Both the position numbers and the translations under genes were made by a program. A stretch of 44,347 nucleotides of DNA from Thermoplasmata archaeon (GTDB taxonomy: Archaea > Thermoplasmatota > Thermoplasmata > Thermoplasmatales > Thermoplasmataceae): assembly GCA_021850545.1 (NCBI GenBank), contig JAJZLU010000051.1:1-44347 (forward strand). Direction: 5' to 3'. Positions 8,203 to 15,130 of the stretch are shown piece after piece. Under the pieces are notes generated by a model, which saw nothing but the letters and a program-made list of their open reading frames with translations, ran no database searches and had not been told where the DNA came from. Positions within the stretch are counted from its first letter, which is position 1. Each line of letters opens with the position of its first letter.

Positions 8203-9177
8203 ATGATTGCGAAGAGTGAAGCATATAACTTTGAGGACAGGGTAACGGAAGTTGTGTCAAAGGTCAGGGAGGGTGTGGTTATGGTTACGAGCCATCGGTA
8301 CCGAATGGGCAGATATGGTGAAGTGAGGCCACTAGACGGAGCTGCAAGCGGAATTATTGTGAGTTCCAGCGGTTACATAGTAACAAATCACCATGTAATA
8401 CAGGACCACCATGGCCTTCAAGTCACAACTGGCAGCGGTGAAGTGCACGATGCAGAGGTTATAGGAAGCGATCCAGCCACTGATGTTGCCATACTGAAGA
8501 TCGATGCCAGGGGATTGAACCCGCTAAAACTTGGAGATTCAGACAAGCTGGCAGCAGGGAAGTTCGTGGTTGCAATAGGAAATGCCCTGGGCCTTCCGGG
8601 AGACCCCACCGTATCTCTTGGCGTGATCAGTGCAATAGGAAGGCCGATGCCGTGGGCGGATTTCATTTTTGAGGGCCTTCTGCAAACGGACGCCGCGATC
8701 AATCCGGGAAACAGCGGCGGGCCACTTGCAACTCTTGACGGGGAAGTGGTCGGAATGAATACAGCAATTGTTGCATTTGCCCAGGGAGTAGGGTTTGCTA
8801 TCCCATCAGAAACGATCAGGCGCGTAATGGAACAGATTCTGGACCATGGAAGGGTCATCCGGCCATGGATAGGAATATCTGGGCTTACTGTCAATGAGTC
8901 CATGAGGAATATGGGGAACTTCACGGGGATAAAGGGCGTAGCAGTTGTGAGGGTGTCCAGCGGAAGCCCTGCCCATCTTGCTGGGATTAAGCCATGGGAT
9001 GTCATAGTTTCCATTAATGGAGGAACGGTTGAGAATTTGAGAGGCCTCCTGGAAAAACTGTCCAAGTCCAGCATCGGAAGAACGGTAGATTTGGAGATTA
9101 TAAGGAACGGCAGGAACCTGCAGGTTCCGATTGGGCTGATGGAAATGCCGGAACATTATCTTGAGTATGGGAGATAA
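8203..9177 (+). CDS. htrA: HtrA/Deg-family serine protease with PDZ domain
   Basis: A 324-residue protein with a trypsin-fold protease domain (about residues 10-215) and one PDZ domain (about 225-320). The catalytic triad is complete: His64 in TNHHVI, Asp94 in DPATDVAIL, Ser171 in NPGNSGGPL. The PDZ region includes GSPAHLAGIKPWDVIVSING. No signal peptide or membrane anchor precedes the domain, unlike classical periplasmic DegP, so it should work in the cytoplasm as a protein quality-control protease or chaperone. An AATATATTAA element about 35-40 bases upstream is the likely promoter. Convergent with the histidine phosphatase, 16 bases apart. A pseudoprotease of related fold is encoded at 10002. 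Confidence 0.95.
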   Translation: MIAKSEAYNFEDRVTEVVSKVREGVVMVTSHRYRMGRYGEVRPLDGAASGIIVSSSGYIVTNHHVIQDHHGLQVTTGSGEVHDAEVIGSDPATDVAILKIDARGLNPLKLGDSDKLAAGKFVVAIGNALGLPGDPTVSLGVISAIGRPMPWADFIFEGLLQTDAAINPGNSGGPLATLDGEVVGMNTAIVAFAQGVGFAIPSETIRRVMEQILDHGRVIRPWIGISGLTVNESMRNMGNFTGIKGVAVVRVSSGSPAHLAGIKPWDVIVSINGGTVENLRGLLEKLSKSSIGRTVDLEIIRNGRNLQVPIGLMEMPEHYLEYGR

Positions 9178-9193
9178 TTGTCCCAATATTTTT

Positions 9194-9847
9194 TCATTGA
9201 TTCCTGTAAGGGCGCAGAAATGTTGTGTCAGCATACTTAAGAATCTCTGGCCCGTTAACTGAAATTGAAACATGGCATAGGCTTGCAGGCCTCACCCTTG
9301 GTGGATTCCATAACCTTGAGAACGGCCTTCCATCAAAATATGCCATCAGAATTTTTATCACGGCAGTGTGAGTAACTAAAAGGATGTTTTTCCCTTTTTC
9401 TTCTGAAAGAATCCTGGTTAGGACGCTGACCGCCCTTTCCTTCACCTCAAGAAGTGTTTCTCCCGGACCAACTGGTTCGAAATTTTCAGGGTCATAGAAG
9501 TAAGTGTGCTGAAGTGACGGATATAGTTTTGAAACCTCCGTGCGTTTCATTCCTTCCCATTCACCGAGGCCTATTTCCCTGAGGTCATCCTCTTTCCTCA
9601 CTTCACAGCTTGTTCCCTGGTATGAATTCACGATCCTGGCAGTACTTAAGGCTCTGCTGCTTGAACTGGAATAAATTACGTCCAAGTTCACGCCAGAAAG
9701 GTGCTGGCCAAGCCTTGAGGCCTGCTGCTCCCCAACACTGGTGAGTGGTGAGTCAAGCATTCCCTGGATTCTGTTCTCATTGTTCCAATGGGTTTGGCCA
9801 TGCCTGGCTATAAAGAGATTTGTAATTGGGGTTTCGAGTTCGCTCAA
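9194..9847 (-). CDS. Histidine phosphatase (phosphoglycerate-mutase-like)
   Basis: A 217-residue protein of the histidine phosphatase superfamily, branch 1. The phosphate-accepting motif is FIARHGQTHWN (His16), with the second catalytic elements IGLGEWEG (proton-donor Glu) and LLVTHTAV (His near residue 160). This is the layout of cofactor-dependent phosphoglycerate mutases, alpha-ribazole phosphatases and broad-specificity phosphatases; the substrate cannot be assigned. Translation probably starts at TTG 9847, about 30 bases after the TATA-like TTATAT, as a leaderless message; there is no better ATG nearby. It is divergent from the pseudoprotease gene. Confidence 0.92.
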   Translation of the reverse strand: MSELETPITNLFIARHGQTHWNNENRIQGMLDSPLTSVGEQQASRLGQHLSGVNLDVIYSSSSSRALSTARIVNSYQGTSCEVRKEDDLREIGLGEWEGMKRTEVSKLYPSLQHTYFYDPENFEPVGPGETLLEVKERAVSVLTRILSEEKGKNILLVTHTAVIKILMAYFDGRPFSRLWNPPRVRPASLCHVSISVNGPEILKYADTTFLRPYRNQ

Positions 9848-9905
9848 GCTTCACTTTTATTCCAAATTGCCATATAAATTTATGCAAAAGCTCACATGAT
9901 CCAAC

Positions 9906-9934
9906 CTAACGGGTCAGTTCTCAATTTGCGTTAG
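9906..9934. promoter_or_regulatory. Spaced inverted repeat between divergent genes
   Basis: CTAACG (9906-9911) and CGTTAG (9929-9934) form a perfect 6-base inverted repeat with an 17-base spacer, between the histidine phosphatase and pseudoprotease starts. Possibly a regulator site; evidence is only the symmetry and position. Confidence 0.3.
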
Positions 9935-10001
9935 CCATGCTCTGCGAAATTTTAGTTGGAATGGGGAAGATATTTGAAACCATAAATTATGTAACTCTTG
10001 C

Positions 10002-10988
10002 TTGGCAACCTGTTGGTATTGTGAAAAGGAAATTCTTGGCTTTCGTTACAAGATAGCTGGAAATGATTGCGACATAGAGTGCGCAAACAGCCAGATCAAC
10101 AGGACACTTGATTTCCTTGGAAGGCTCTTGGGTGAAATTCCGGAGTTCGTGGGCTTCGGCCTTGGCTATGACAAACCAGAGTTCTTCTGGTACATTTTTG
10201 CTGAAACTGAAGCTGCCATAAACCACATTCGGGGAGCATGCTCCACTGCACTGATTGGCTTCAGCCTCTATCCCCTAATGGCCAGGATTCCCACAGACGA
10301 CGCCCCGGAACCAACCGTTGCCCTTCCGGATAGGATCATTCTCGGTGGCGTATCGCTAGGGCACCTGGACGCCAAGACAACGGGGACGCTTGGAGGGGTA
10401 GTCAGGATAGGGGAACAGAAATATGCTGTGTCGACGGCAAGCGTTATAGCTCCTGACGGAGCAAAACTTGGTGACACCATAGTCCAGCCGAGCATAGAGG
10501 ATTCCCCAAACCGCGCATATTCTTTAGGAAAGCTTGCCGTAATTTCCAAACTTGCATTCGGTTCTATAAATGACCTTGACGCAGCCATCGCATTGGTGGA
10601 CGCTGAAGTGCCCACGACACCTAGAATAAAGGAGATTGGAAGGCCGAGTGACGTGGCAGAGCCTGAAATAGGAATGAATGTGCGAAAGACAGGCAGGTCG
10701 TCCGGCTACAGGGAGGGCAGAGTCCTCTGCACCGATGTGAGAATAAAGGTCATAAAGAGTTCCCAGCAGTTCATATTCCAGGACCAATTCATTGTCTTTT
10801 CCGATTCAGAGCCATTCGCTGAGTCTGGAGACGAGGGATCATTTGTTCTGAACAACAATAATGATCTCGTTGGAATGATCCAGCTTTCATTCCATGGCAT
10901 GGCAGTCTGTGCACGCGGGAGCATTTTAATGGAACGTTTTGGCTTTACTCCGCCTTACTGCTTTGAGCCAACTGACGAGGATTTCTGA
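10002..10988 (+). CDS. NAL1-like trypsin-fold pseudoprotease with N-terminal Cys cluster
   Basis: A 328-residue protein. Residues 1-30 contain CWYC and then two more Cys (DCDIEC), a possible zinc-binding knuckle. From about residue 120 it follows the NAL1-like/trypsin peptidase layout: GTLGGVVRIG, LGDTIVQPS, NDLDAAIAL (Asp193), GMNVRKTGRSSGYREG, then SGDEGSFV and a final strand pair. In active relatives the His motif is N-N-H-V and the Ser motif S-G-D-S-G-S; here these read STASV (Ser147 for His) and SGDEGS (Glu278 for Ser). Only the Asp is kept, so proteolysis by the usual triad is not possible. A scaffold, regulator or binding role near the HtrA protease is inferred. The only usable start in the open frame is TTG 10002. 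Confidence 0.82.
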   Translation: MATCWYCEKEILGFRYKIAGNDCDIECANSQINRTLDFLGRLLGEIPEFVGFGLGYDKPEFFWYIFAETEAAINHIRGACSTALIGFSLYPLMARIPTDDAPEPTVALPDRIILGGVSLGHLDAKTTGTLGGVVRIGEQKYAVSTASVIAPDGAKLGDTIVQPSIEDSPNRAYSLGKLAVISKLAFGSINDLDAAIALVDAEVPTTPRIKEIGRPSDVAEPEIGMNVRKTGRSSGYREGRVLCTDVRIKVIKSSQQFIFQDQFIVFSDSEPFAESGDEGSFVLNNNNDLVGMIQLSFHGMAVCARGSILMERFGFTPPYCFEPTDEDF

Positions 10989-10998
10989 GGAATCTGGC

Positions 10999-11550
10999 TC
11001 ATAGCTTGAATGGATCCATCCTGAATGAGATATCAACCTCATTTTCACTTTCGTCTTCCACTGTAACTTCAATGTCTGCCATTCTCTTCAGGGTCTGTGA
11101 AAAGATCTTGCCAAGGATCTTGCTTACCTTGATTCCTATGTTGTGCCTCACGATGATCTTGTGGTCAAGCCCCTGGATTTTTTCTTCAAACATGCCGAGG
11201 CCGCCATAGTTGCATTGCAGTTCCAGGAAATTTATGAACGCCTTTATTCCCGGGTCACTGTACTTGAAAAAGGTGAACTCCTTCAGTGCCAGCGAGGAAA
11301 TATCCTTCGCTATTTTGTCCATTTCGTCTTCATTTATTGCCGATACAAGGGCCTGAAAGGTATTCTTGGTAATTGTAACAAATCCAAATCTTTCAGCAAA
11401 GGTGTCAAATTCAGAATATCTTTGAAGAATTGAATTTACAAGGTTGTTAAATGTCAAGTGTTTAGCTTCCGCTTCCCTGTTTAAAAAATCCTCCAATTCC
11501 TGATCCATCCGTATTGAGTGGATTACATTCTTCTTCTTGCTCAGGGACAT
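10999..11550 (-). CDS. Ribbon-helix-helix-like protein (183 aa)
   Basis: The N-terminal 50 residues (KKKNVIHSIRMDQELEDFLN followed by EAEAKHLTFNNLVNSILQRY) have the strand-helix-helix pattern of an RHH DNA-binding domain: a short basic beta strand with alternating residues, then two helices. The remaining 130 residues are an unrecognised alpha/beta domain with a single Cys near 113, ending in an acidic strand pair (ADIEVTVEDESENEVDISFR). It may be a transcription factor with a sensory domain. It converges with the pseudoprotease gene over 10 bases and is divergent from the structured RNA candidate; AT-rich boxes at 11560-11580 would serve both directions. Confidence 0.78.
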   Translation of the reverse strand: MSLSKKKNVIHSIRMDQELEDFLNREAEAKHLTFNNLVNSILQRYSEFDTFAERFGFVTITKNTFQALVSAINEDEMDKIAKDISSLALKEFTFFKYSDPGIKAFINFLELQCNYGGLGMFEEKIQGLDHKIIVRHNIGIKVSKILGKIFSQTLKRMADIEVTVEDESENEVDISFRMDPFKL

Positions 11551-11593
11551 GCAAATATTTTAGAACAATATCTTTAATTATATTTTCGGTAAA

Positions 11594-11685
11594 TGCCCCA
11601 AGGCCATTTTTTTGGGCAAGAGGTCATAGCCCCGCAGACTTTTGTCTGGGACCTGCTGCCCGAAATATGGGGCTGATGTTTTTTT
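11594..11685 (+). ncRNA. Strongly structured RNA candidate with pseudoknot and T-run
   Basis: Three nested perfect helices stack in one hairpin: GGGCA (11614-11618) with TGCCC (11657-11661), AGGTC (11621-11625) with GACCT (11650-11654), and CAGAC (11635-11639) with GTCTG (11644-11648) closed by a TTTT loop. The long internal loop contains AGCCCC (11628-11633), which pairs perfectly with GGGGCT (11669-11674) downstream, a six-pair pseudoknot. An upstream TGCCC (11594-11598) could instead pair with GGGCA, an alternative fold. Eight T follow (11678-11685), a terminator-like end, and the gene at 11738 starts 52 bases later. It may be an independent small RNA or a cis-regulatory attenuator. No known RNA family recognised. 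Confidence 0.55.
11678..11685 (+). terminator. T-run after the structured RNA
   Basis: Eight consecutive T directly after the pseudoknot strand GGGGCT and a TGATG linker. Archaeal RNA polymerase terminates at such runs. It lies upstream of the coding region at 11738, so it would attenuate that gene if the transcript is shared. Confidence 0.5.
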
Positions 11686-11737
11686 TGATTACTTTGTAAA
11701 CTTCCCCTAATTAAGCAATGGAGGCATGGGGCTAAAA

Positions 11738-12097
11738 ATGACCAATGAAATCCAAAATGTGCCAATGCCGGAATATTACATCCCTTCACAGTCGCCCAGG
11801 GAGAAAATCATCGGCAACAAAATTTCCAAGCTTTACAAGGGATCCAGTGTGTGGATCATACCATTAAGTGCAAGGTATGGCGATGACGTAACAGCAATGG
11901 CCATAAACTGCCTCTCATTTTCCACTTCGCTGATTGAGCTGCCTGAACCTTTCCAGGCCTACATTGAGGAATATGATGGCCAGTTCATTAAAGTTCGGAA
12001 CAGCAATTACTACTGCCTCAAGATTGACATCGGGGACCTCAAGGACCTAATTCCATGTGCAGGGGCGGAGAAAAGCCAGCAGGAAGATTTCACATAA
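11738..12097 (+). CDS. Hypothetical protein (119 aa)
   Basis: Unrecognised soluble alpha/beta protein. It contains an aromatic, Pro-rich N-terminus (MPEYYIPSQSPREK), a central WIIPLSARYGDD segment and a CLKIDIGDLKDLIPCAG C-terminal part; two separated Cys do not form a metal site. The ATG at 11738 is chosen over 11726 because the GGAGG at 11720-11724 abuts the earlier ATG and cannot serve it, though 13 bases to 11738 is also longer than usual. The gene follows the structured RNA element and may be controlled by it. Confidence 0.7.
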   Translation: MTNEIQNVPMPEYYIPSQSPREKIIGNKISKLYKGSSVWIIPLSARYGDDVTAMAINCLSFSTSLIELPEPFQAYIEEYDGQFIKVRNSNYYCLKIDIGDLKDLIPCAGAEKSQQEDFT

Positions 12098-12120
12098 AAT
12101 TTGATTTTGCAAGAGCAGGC

Positions 12121-12285
12121 TTAAACTTCTTCAAGGTTTGACAGGGCCAGTGCAAATATTCCAATCCCGAATAAAACAGCCACCGTTGAAATTTCCCCAC
12201 CAAGAAATGATATCACAATTCCCGCTACACTGGTTGCAAGCGCGATGGCACTCGCAACAAGCTTTCTCATGTTTTCCTTAGCCAT
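12121..12285 (-). CDS. Small two-helix membrane protein (54 aa)
   Basis: A short open frame from ATG 12285 to TAA 12121. The product starts MAKENMRKL, then has two hydrophobic helices (about residues 9-28 and 33-49) joined by GGEIS, and ends LSNLEEV. The Gly/Ala/Ile-rich helices with basic N-terminus and acidic C-terminus look like a real small membrane protein rather than chance: codon third positions are normal for this genome and the frame fills an otherwise empty 330-base gap. Function unknown. It would insert with the C-terminus outside or inside depending on the basic N-terminus staying in the cytoplasm; two helices put both ends on the same side. Confidence 0.72.
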   Translation of the reverse strand: MAKENMRKLVASAIALATSVAGIVISFLGGEISTVAVLFGIGIFALALSNLEEV

Positions 12286-12430
12286 TTTTAAACACTGTAA
12301 TTAGGAAGTTCAGGCTTGGTGCTAGTATATGAAGAAATATGGCAATCCTTATTTTCAGGCCATAATCGGAATGCTGCAATAAGCAAACCATTAATTTACC
12401 ACAAAAGACCTATATGCCATAGGTGGGTAT

Positions 12431-13489
12431 TTGAAGAAGGCTGGATCTCTTGGCATAGATTTTGATGGAACCCATGGAAGGAAGAATTCCATAGTGGATA
12501 TTTCAGGCCTTGAAGTTGGGCATGAAACTATCATAAAGGACGTGGGAACAAGTGGAAATGAATTGATCACCATACGAACGGGGGTCACTGCTGTCCTGCC
12601 CCAGGGAAGAAAAAACCTTGGGATTGATTACTTCTGCGGTGCCTCAATATTCAATGGAAATGGAGAAGCCACGGGATATTCCTGGATAGAGGAGTCAGGC
12701 ATGCTTTCAGGGCCCATAATGCTCACCAATACATATAGCGTAGGCTTGGTCAGGGATGCTGTGTTGAAGTGGATGGCCACAAAGGAGATTAAACATGATG
12801 CCCTACCTGTAGTTTGTGAGATTTCCGACCAGTACCTCAACGACATAAGTGGGCACCACATCACAGATTCGCATGCATTTTCATCCCTCGATAAAGCGTC
12901 AACCAACAATCTGGAGGAGGGAAATGTTGGCGGGGGCACAGGTGCAGTTTGCTATGAATTCAAGGGAGGGATTGGAACTTCATCCCGCGTTGCTAACTTA
13001 AAGGATGGGGATTATACTGTAGGAGTAATGGTACAGGCGAACCATGGCCTCCGGCGCCAGCTCACAGTAAAGGGAGTGCAGGTTGGCAAGAAACTGGAAG
13101 GACCCCCAGTAAAAAGGAAGGAAACTGGTTCGATTGTCATTGTGATTGCAACAGATGCCCCTCTTCTTCCCCATCAGCTTGAGAGGCTTTCCAGAAGGGC
13201 CTATCTTGGCCTTGCAAGGACAGGAAGCATTTCTTCTGACGGCTCCGGTGACTTTTCCCTCGCATTTTCCGTGGCAAACGGTTATGAAAACAGGTCCTCT
13301 TCGAAATCTTCAGCCACATGGTTGCCAAATCCCGAACTTGATCCGCTGTTTGAAGCTGTGGTTCAGGCAACTGAGGAATCCATAATAAATGCCCTTTTTG
13401 CTGCTGAGTCCATGGCTGGGTTCCAAGGGCATTATGTTCCCGCAGTACCCATTCAGGAGGTCCTGCAACTGATAAAGGCTCCACGGTAA
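12431..13489 (+). CDS. P1-family (DmpA-like) self-processing aminopeptidase
   Basis: A 352-residue member of the DmpA/OAT fold (beta-peptidyl aminopeptidase, MEROPS S58/P1). Conserved blocks in order: NSIVDISGLEVGH (about residues 19-31), RTGVTAVLP, NGNGEATGYSWIEESG, NVGGGTGAVCYEFKGGIGTSSR, then TGSIVIVIATDAPL and GLARTGS with SGDFSLAFS. Gly233-Ser234 in TGSIV is the expected autoproteolytic site; Ser234 would become the N-terminal nucleophile of the small subunit. No signal peptide, so cytoplasmic, acting on peptides with small N-terminal residues such as D-Ala or beta-amino acids. TTG 12431 is the start that keeps the family N-terminus; a TATATG element lies about 20 bases before it. Confidence 0.9.
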   Translation: MKKAGSLGIDFDGTHGRKNSIVDISGLEVGHETIIKDVGTSGNELITIRTGVTAVLPQGRKNLGIDYFCGASIFNGNGEATGYSWIEESGMLSGPIMLTNTYSVGLVRDAVLKWMATKEIKHDALPVVCEISDQYLNDISGHHITDSHAFSSLDKASTNNLEEGNVGGGTGAVCYEFKGGIGTSSRVANLKDGDYTVGVMVQANHGLRRQLTVKGVQVGKKLEGPPVKRKETGSIVIVIATDAPLLPHQLERLSRRAYLGLARTGSISSDGSGDFSLAFSVANGYENRSSSKSSATWLPNPELDPLFEAVVQATEESIINALFAAESMAGFQGHYVPAVPIQEVLQLIKAPR

Positions 13490-13603
13490 CCAAACTGGCG
13501 GTGCTTTTACAGGCTTTCACGGGGCATGAATAAAATGGAATTGTAAATTAGAAAATTTTTAAAAATTAATTCTCCCACCCAAAGGGCTTGGCAAGCTGGC
13601 CCG

Positions 13604-14068
13604 TCAGGACACTGGCGGATGTGTTTTGGGCATGTGCCAGTGGAAATAGGTTCTTACGCTGGACCTGAAGATAAGATAGAGCGACGCTGCCGCTATCCCT
13701 GCGACCACAAGCCCGTAGCTGAATAATACAGGCCACCAGAATGAAAACCCGGCTGAGTAGAAAAGATAGACCTGGGTTCCGATCCAGAGTACCTCGAGGG
13801 CCGCAAGGCCCAGTGAGCCATAAACTCCCCACTTTCTATCAGAGTAGATAAGATAAGCCAGTACCGCGGGCAAAGCAGCAAAGACAACCATGAGCCAGAC
13901 TGCAAACCAGGTGAAGTCAGTAACGAATGGTATGTAAACTAAAGCAGGATTTATTTGCATGTTAGTTCCGGAAGGATCCATCAGAAGATTGATTCCCCCG
14001 AATAATGCCAGGCCTGCCAAGGCTAGGTTTAATAGGATAAGCACAAACGCACTTACAGGCATTCTCAT
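13604..14068 (-). CDS. Four-helix membrane protein (154 aa)
   Basis: Hydrophobic helices near residues 7-28, 54-74, 82-100 and 108-132, with a short extracytoplasmic loop (DPSGTNMQINPALVYIP) after the first. No family recognised. The start is marked by an almost perfect Shine-Dalgarno, AAGGAGGTGA (14073-14082, minus strand), 4 bases before ATG 14068; most first genes here are leaderless, so this gene is probably the second of a transcript that begins with tspO 98 bases upstream. The C-terminus is His/Pro-rich (HWHMPKTHPP), which could bind metal or heme, though this is speculative. Confidence 0.8.
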   Translation of the reverse strand: MRMPVSAFVLILLNLALAGLALFGGINLLMDPSGTNMQINPALVYIPFVTDFTWFAVWLMVVFAALPAVLAYLIYSDRKWGVYGSLGLAALEVLWIGTQVYLFYSAGFSFWWPVLFSYGLVVAGIAAASLYLIFRSSVRTYFHWHMPKTHPPVS

Positions 14069-14072
14069 CTTG

Positions 14073-14082
14073 TCACCTCCTT
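14073..14082 (-). promoter_or_regulatory. Full-length Shine-Dalgarno of the membrane protein
   Basis: AAGGAGGTGA on the minus strand matches the archaeal 16S 3' end over eight or more bases, and fixes the start at 14068. Confidence 0.8.
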
Positions 14083-14166
14083 GTTTATTTATTAAGATGG
14101 AGAGCTATAAGCATGCCTTTTAACAGGTAAGGGCAAAGTCGATAGCTTCCATTTGCAGGAATTGGT

Positions 14167-14655
14167 TCAGACGTTTGCAAAAAGGATGGTTATATTTAGC
14201 ATGGTTGCAACCGTAACCCATGAAAGGTAGGGGAAGAGCATATAAGCTGCCTTCCTGTCGATTGAGTGGAATTCAATGGCTGTTGCAGCTATGAAAAACC
14301 ACAGGAATACGATCTCTATTGCTCCGAATAAAAGGCTGTGAAGCCAAAAGAACAGCATTGACCATAGCACGTTTAATATGAGCTGGACTGAAAAAAGGGT
14401 AATGGCAAGGGAGATGTTTTTTTCCTGGCCCAATTTAGCCCATATGAAATAAAATGCAAATCCCATCAGCAGAAAGAGTGTTATCCACATCGGGGCAAAT
14501 AGCCAGTTTGGAGGCGTAATTGCGGTCTTTGCCAAAGATGCATACCAGGTAGGTATCGATCCGTAAGTAAATACGGAACCTATTCCTCCTGCCCCCTCCG
14601 TAATTAGGATGGAAACTGCCAATTTTATTGGACTGAACTTAATTGGTTTATCCAT
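14167..14655 (-). CDS. tspO: TspO/MBR-family membrane protein
   Basis: A 162-residue, five-helix protein with TspO signatures: WYASLAKTAITPPNWLFAPMW (split about residues 37-57: the W-Y-x-x-L, the PPNW and the F-A-P-x-W elements), QLILNVLWSMLFFW in helix 3 and AYMLFPYLSWVTVATMLN in helix 5. TspO proteins bind porphyrins, heme-related tetrapyrroles or cholesterol and act in stress responses. The expected tryptophans are present. It has an N-terminal basic segment before helix 1 and no signal peptide. It heads a likely two-gene transcript with the four-helix protein downstream. Confidence 0.92.
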   Translation of the reverse strand: MDKPIKFSPIKLAVSILITEGAGGIGSVFTYGSIPTWYASLAKTAITPPNWLFAPMWITLFLLMGFAFYFIWAKLGQEKNISLAITLFSVQLILNVLWSMLFFWLHSLLFGAIEIVFLWFFIAATAIEFHSIDRKAAYMLFPYLSWVTVATMLNITILFANV

Positions 14656-14734
14656 ATGACATCAATATAATGCCAGCCTTTTGAAGAATATTATCACTAA
14701 GAGTAATGGGAGATCGAGAAAAAGGATGAATAAA

Positions 14735-14809
14735 TGCTCCGGTCGGGATTTGGACCCGAGTCGAGAGATTGAGAGTCTCTTATGCTTGGCCTGGCTACAC
14801 TACCGGAGC
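14735..14809 (-). tRNA. tRNA-Glu (anticodon CTC)
   Basis: On the minus strand the acceptor GCTCCGG pairs with CCGGAGC, discriminator A. The anticodon stem AGAGA/TCTCT closes loop CTCTCAA, giving anticodon CTC (codon GAG). The T arm CGGGT CCAAATC CCG has a C in place of the first T of the T loop, and the rest is canonical. 75 bases, no intron, no encoded CCA. Confidence 0.9.
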
Positions 14810-14920
14810 GACCCAGCAGAATGCCATATGGACATTTATTACTTTTGATTTTCTTGTGGAAAGGCTGCTCAAAAACAAAACAGGAATATCGATGAAATGC
14901 GATGGAAGATAAAATGCTGA

Positions 14921-15091
14921 CTAAGCGATTATTGGCCAGAATACCTTTGCCAGCTCAACTACCACGGCCATTGCGATCCCTATATAGATGATGAGCTTCG
15001 GATCCAGGGCGGGCCCGGTAATCTCTTCTTCCTCGAAATACCTGATAAGTCCAGCGCCTGACTGGAATCCTTCAGATTTTTTCTCCGCCAT
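14921..15091 (-). CDS. secG: Protein translocase subunit Sec61-beta (SecG)
   Basis: A 56-residue protein from ATG 15091 to TAG 14921. The N-terminal cytosolic part includes the hallmark GAGLIRYFEEEE (about residues 12-23), followed by PALDPKLIIYIG and one transmembrane helix (about residues 33-53) to the C-terminus. This is the standard single-helix archaeal Sec61-beta, part of the SecYE-beta channel in the cytoplasmic membrane. It follows the mevalonate kinase gene by 39 bases on the same strand, and also has a TTAAATAA element about 35 bases before its start, so it may be transcribed both ways. Confidence 0.95.
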   Translation of the reverse strand: MAEKKSEGFQSGAGLIRYFEEEEITGPALDPKLIIYIGIAMAVVVELAKVFWPIIA

Positions 15092-15130
15092 ATCAGTACC
15101 TGATTTTAATGATGGTTATTTAAGTTATGG

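Noticed and set aside
8418-9074. 218-residue minus-strand frame inside htrA
   Set aside because: Mirror of the protease gene, Pro/Ser/Thr-rich, no start signal; the triad in the plus strand is decisive.
11594-11690. Fluoride (crcB-type) riboswitch
   Set aside because: The segment CTGCCC ... GGGCTGATG resembles the 3' half of that motif, but the 5' half (GG-n-GATG hairpin and its loop pairing) is absent and the downstream gene is not a fluoride channel.
11735-11740. Start of the 123-residue frame at 11726
   Set aside because: GGAGG lies only one base before that ATG, so the in-frame ATG 11738 is a better start.
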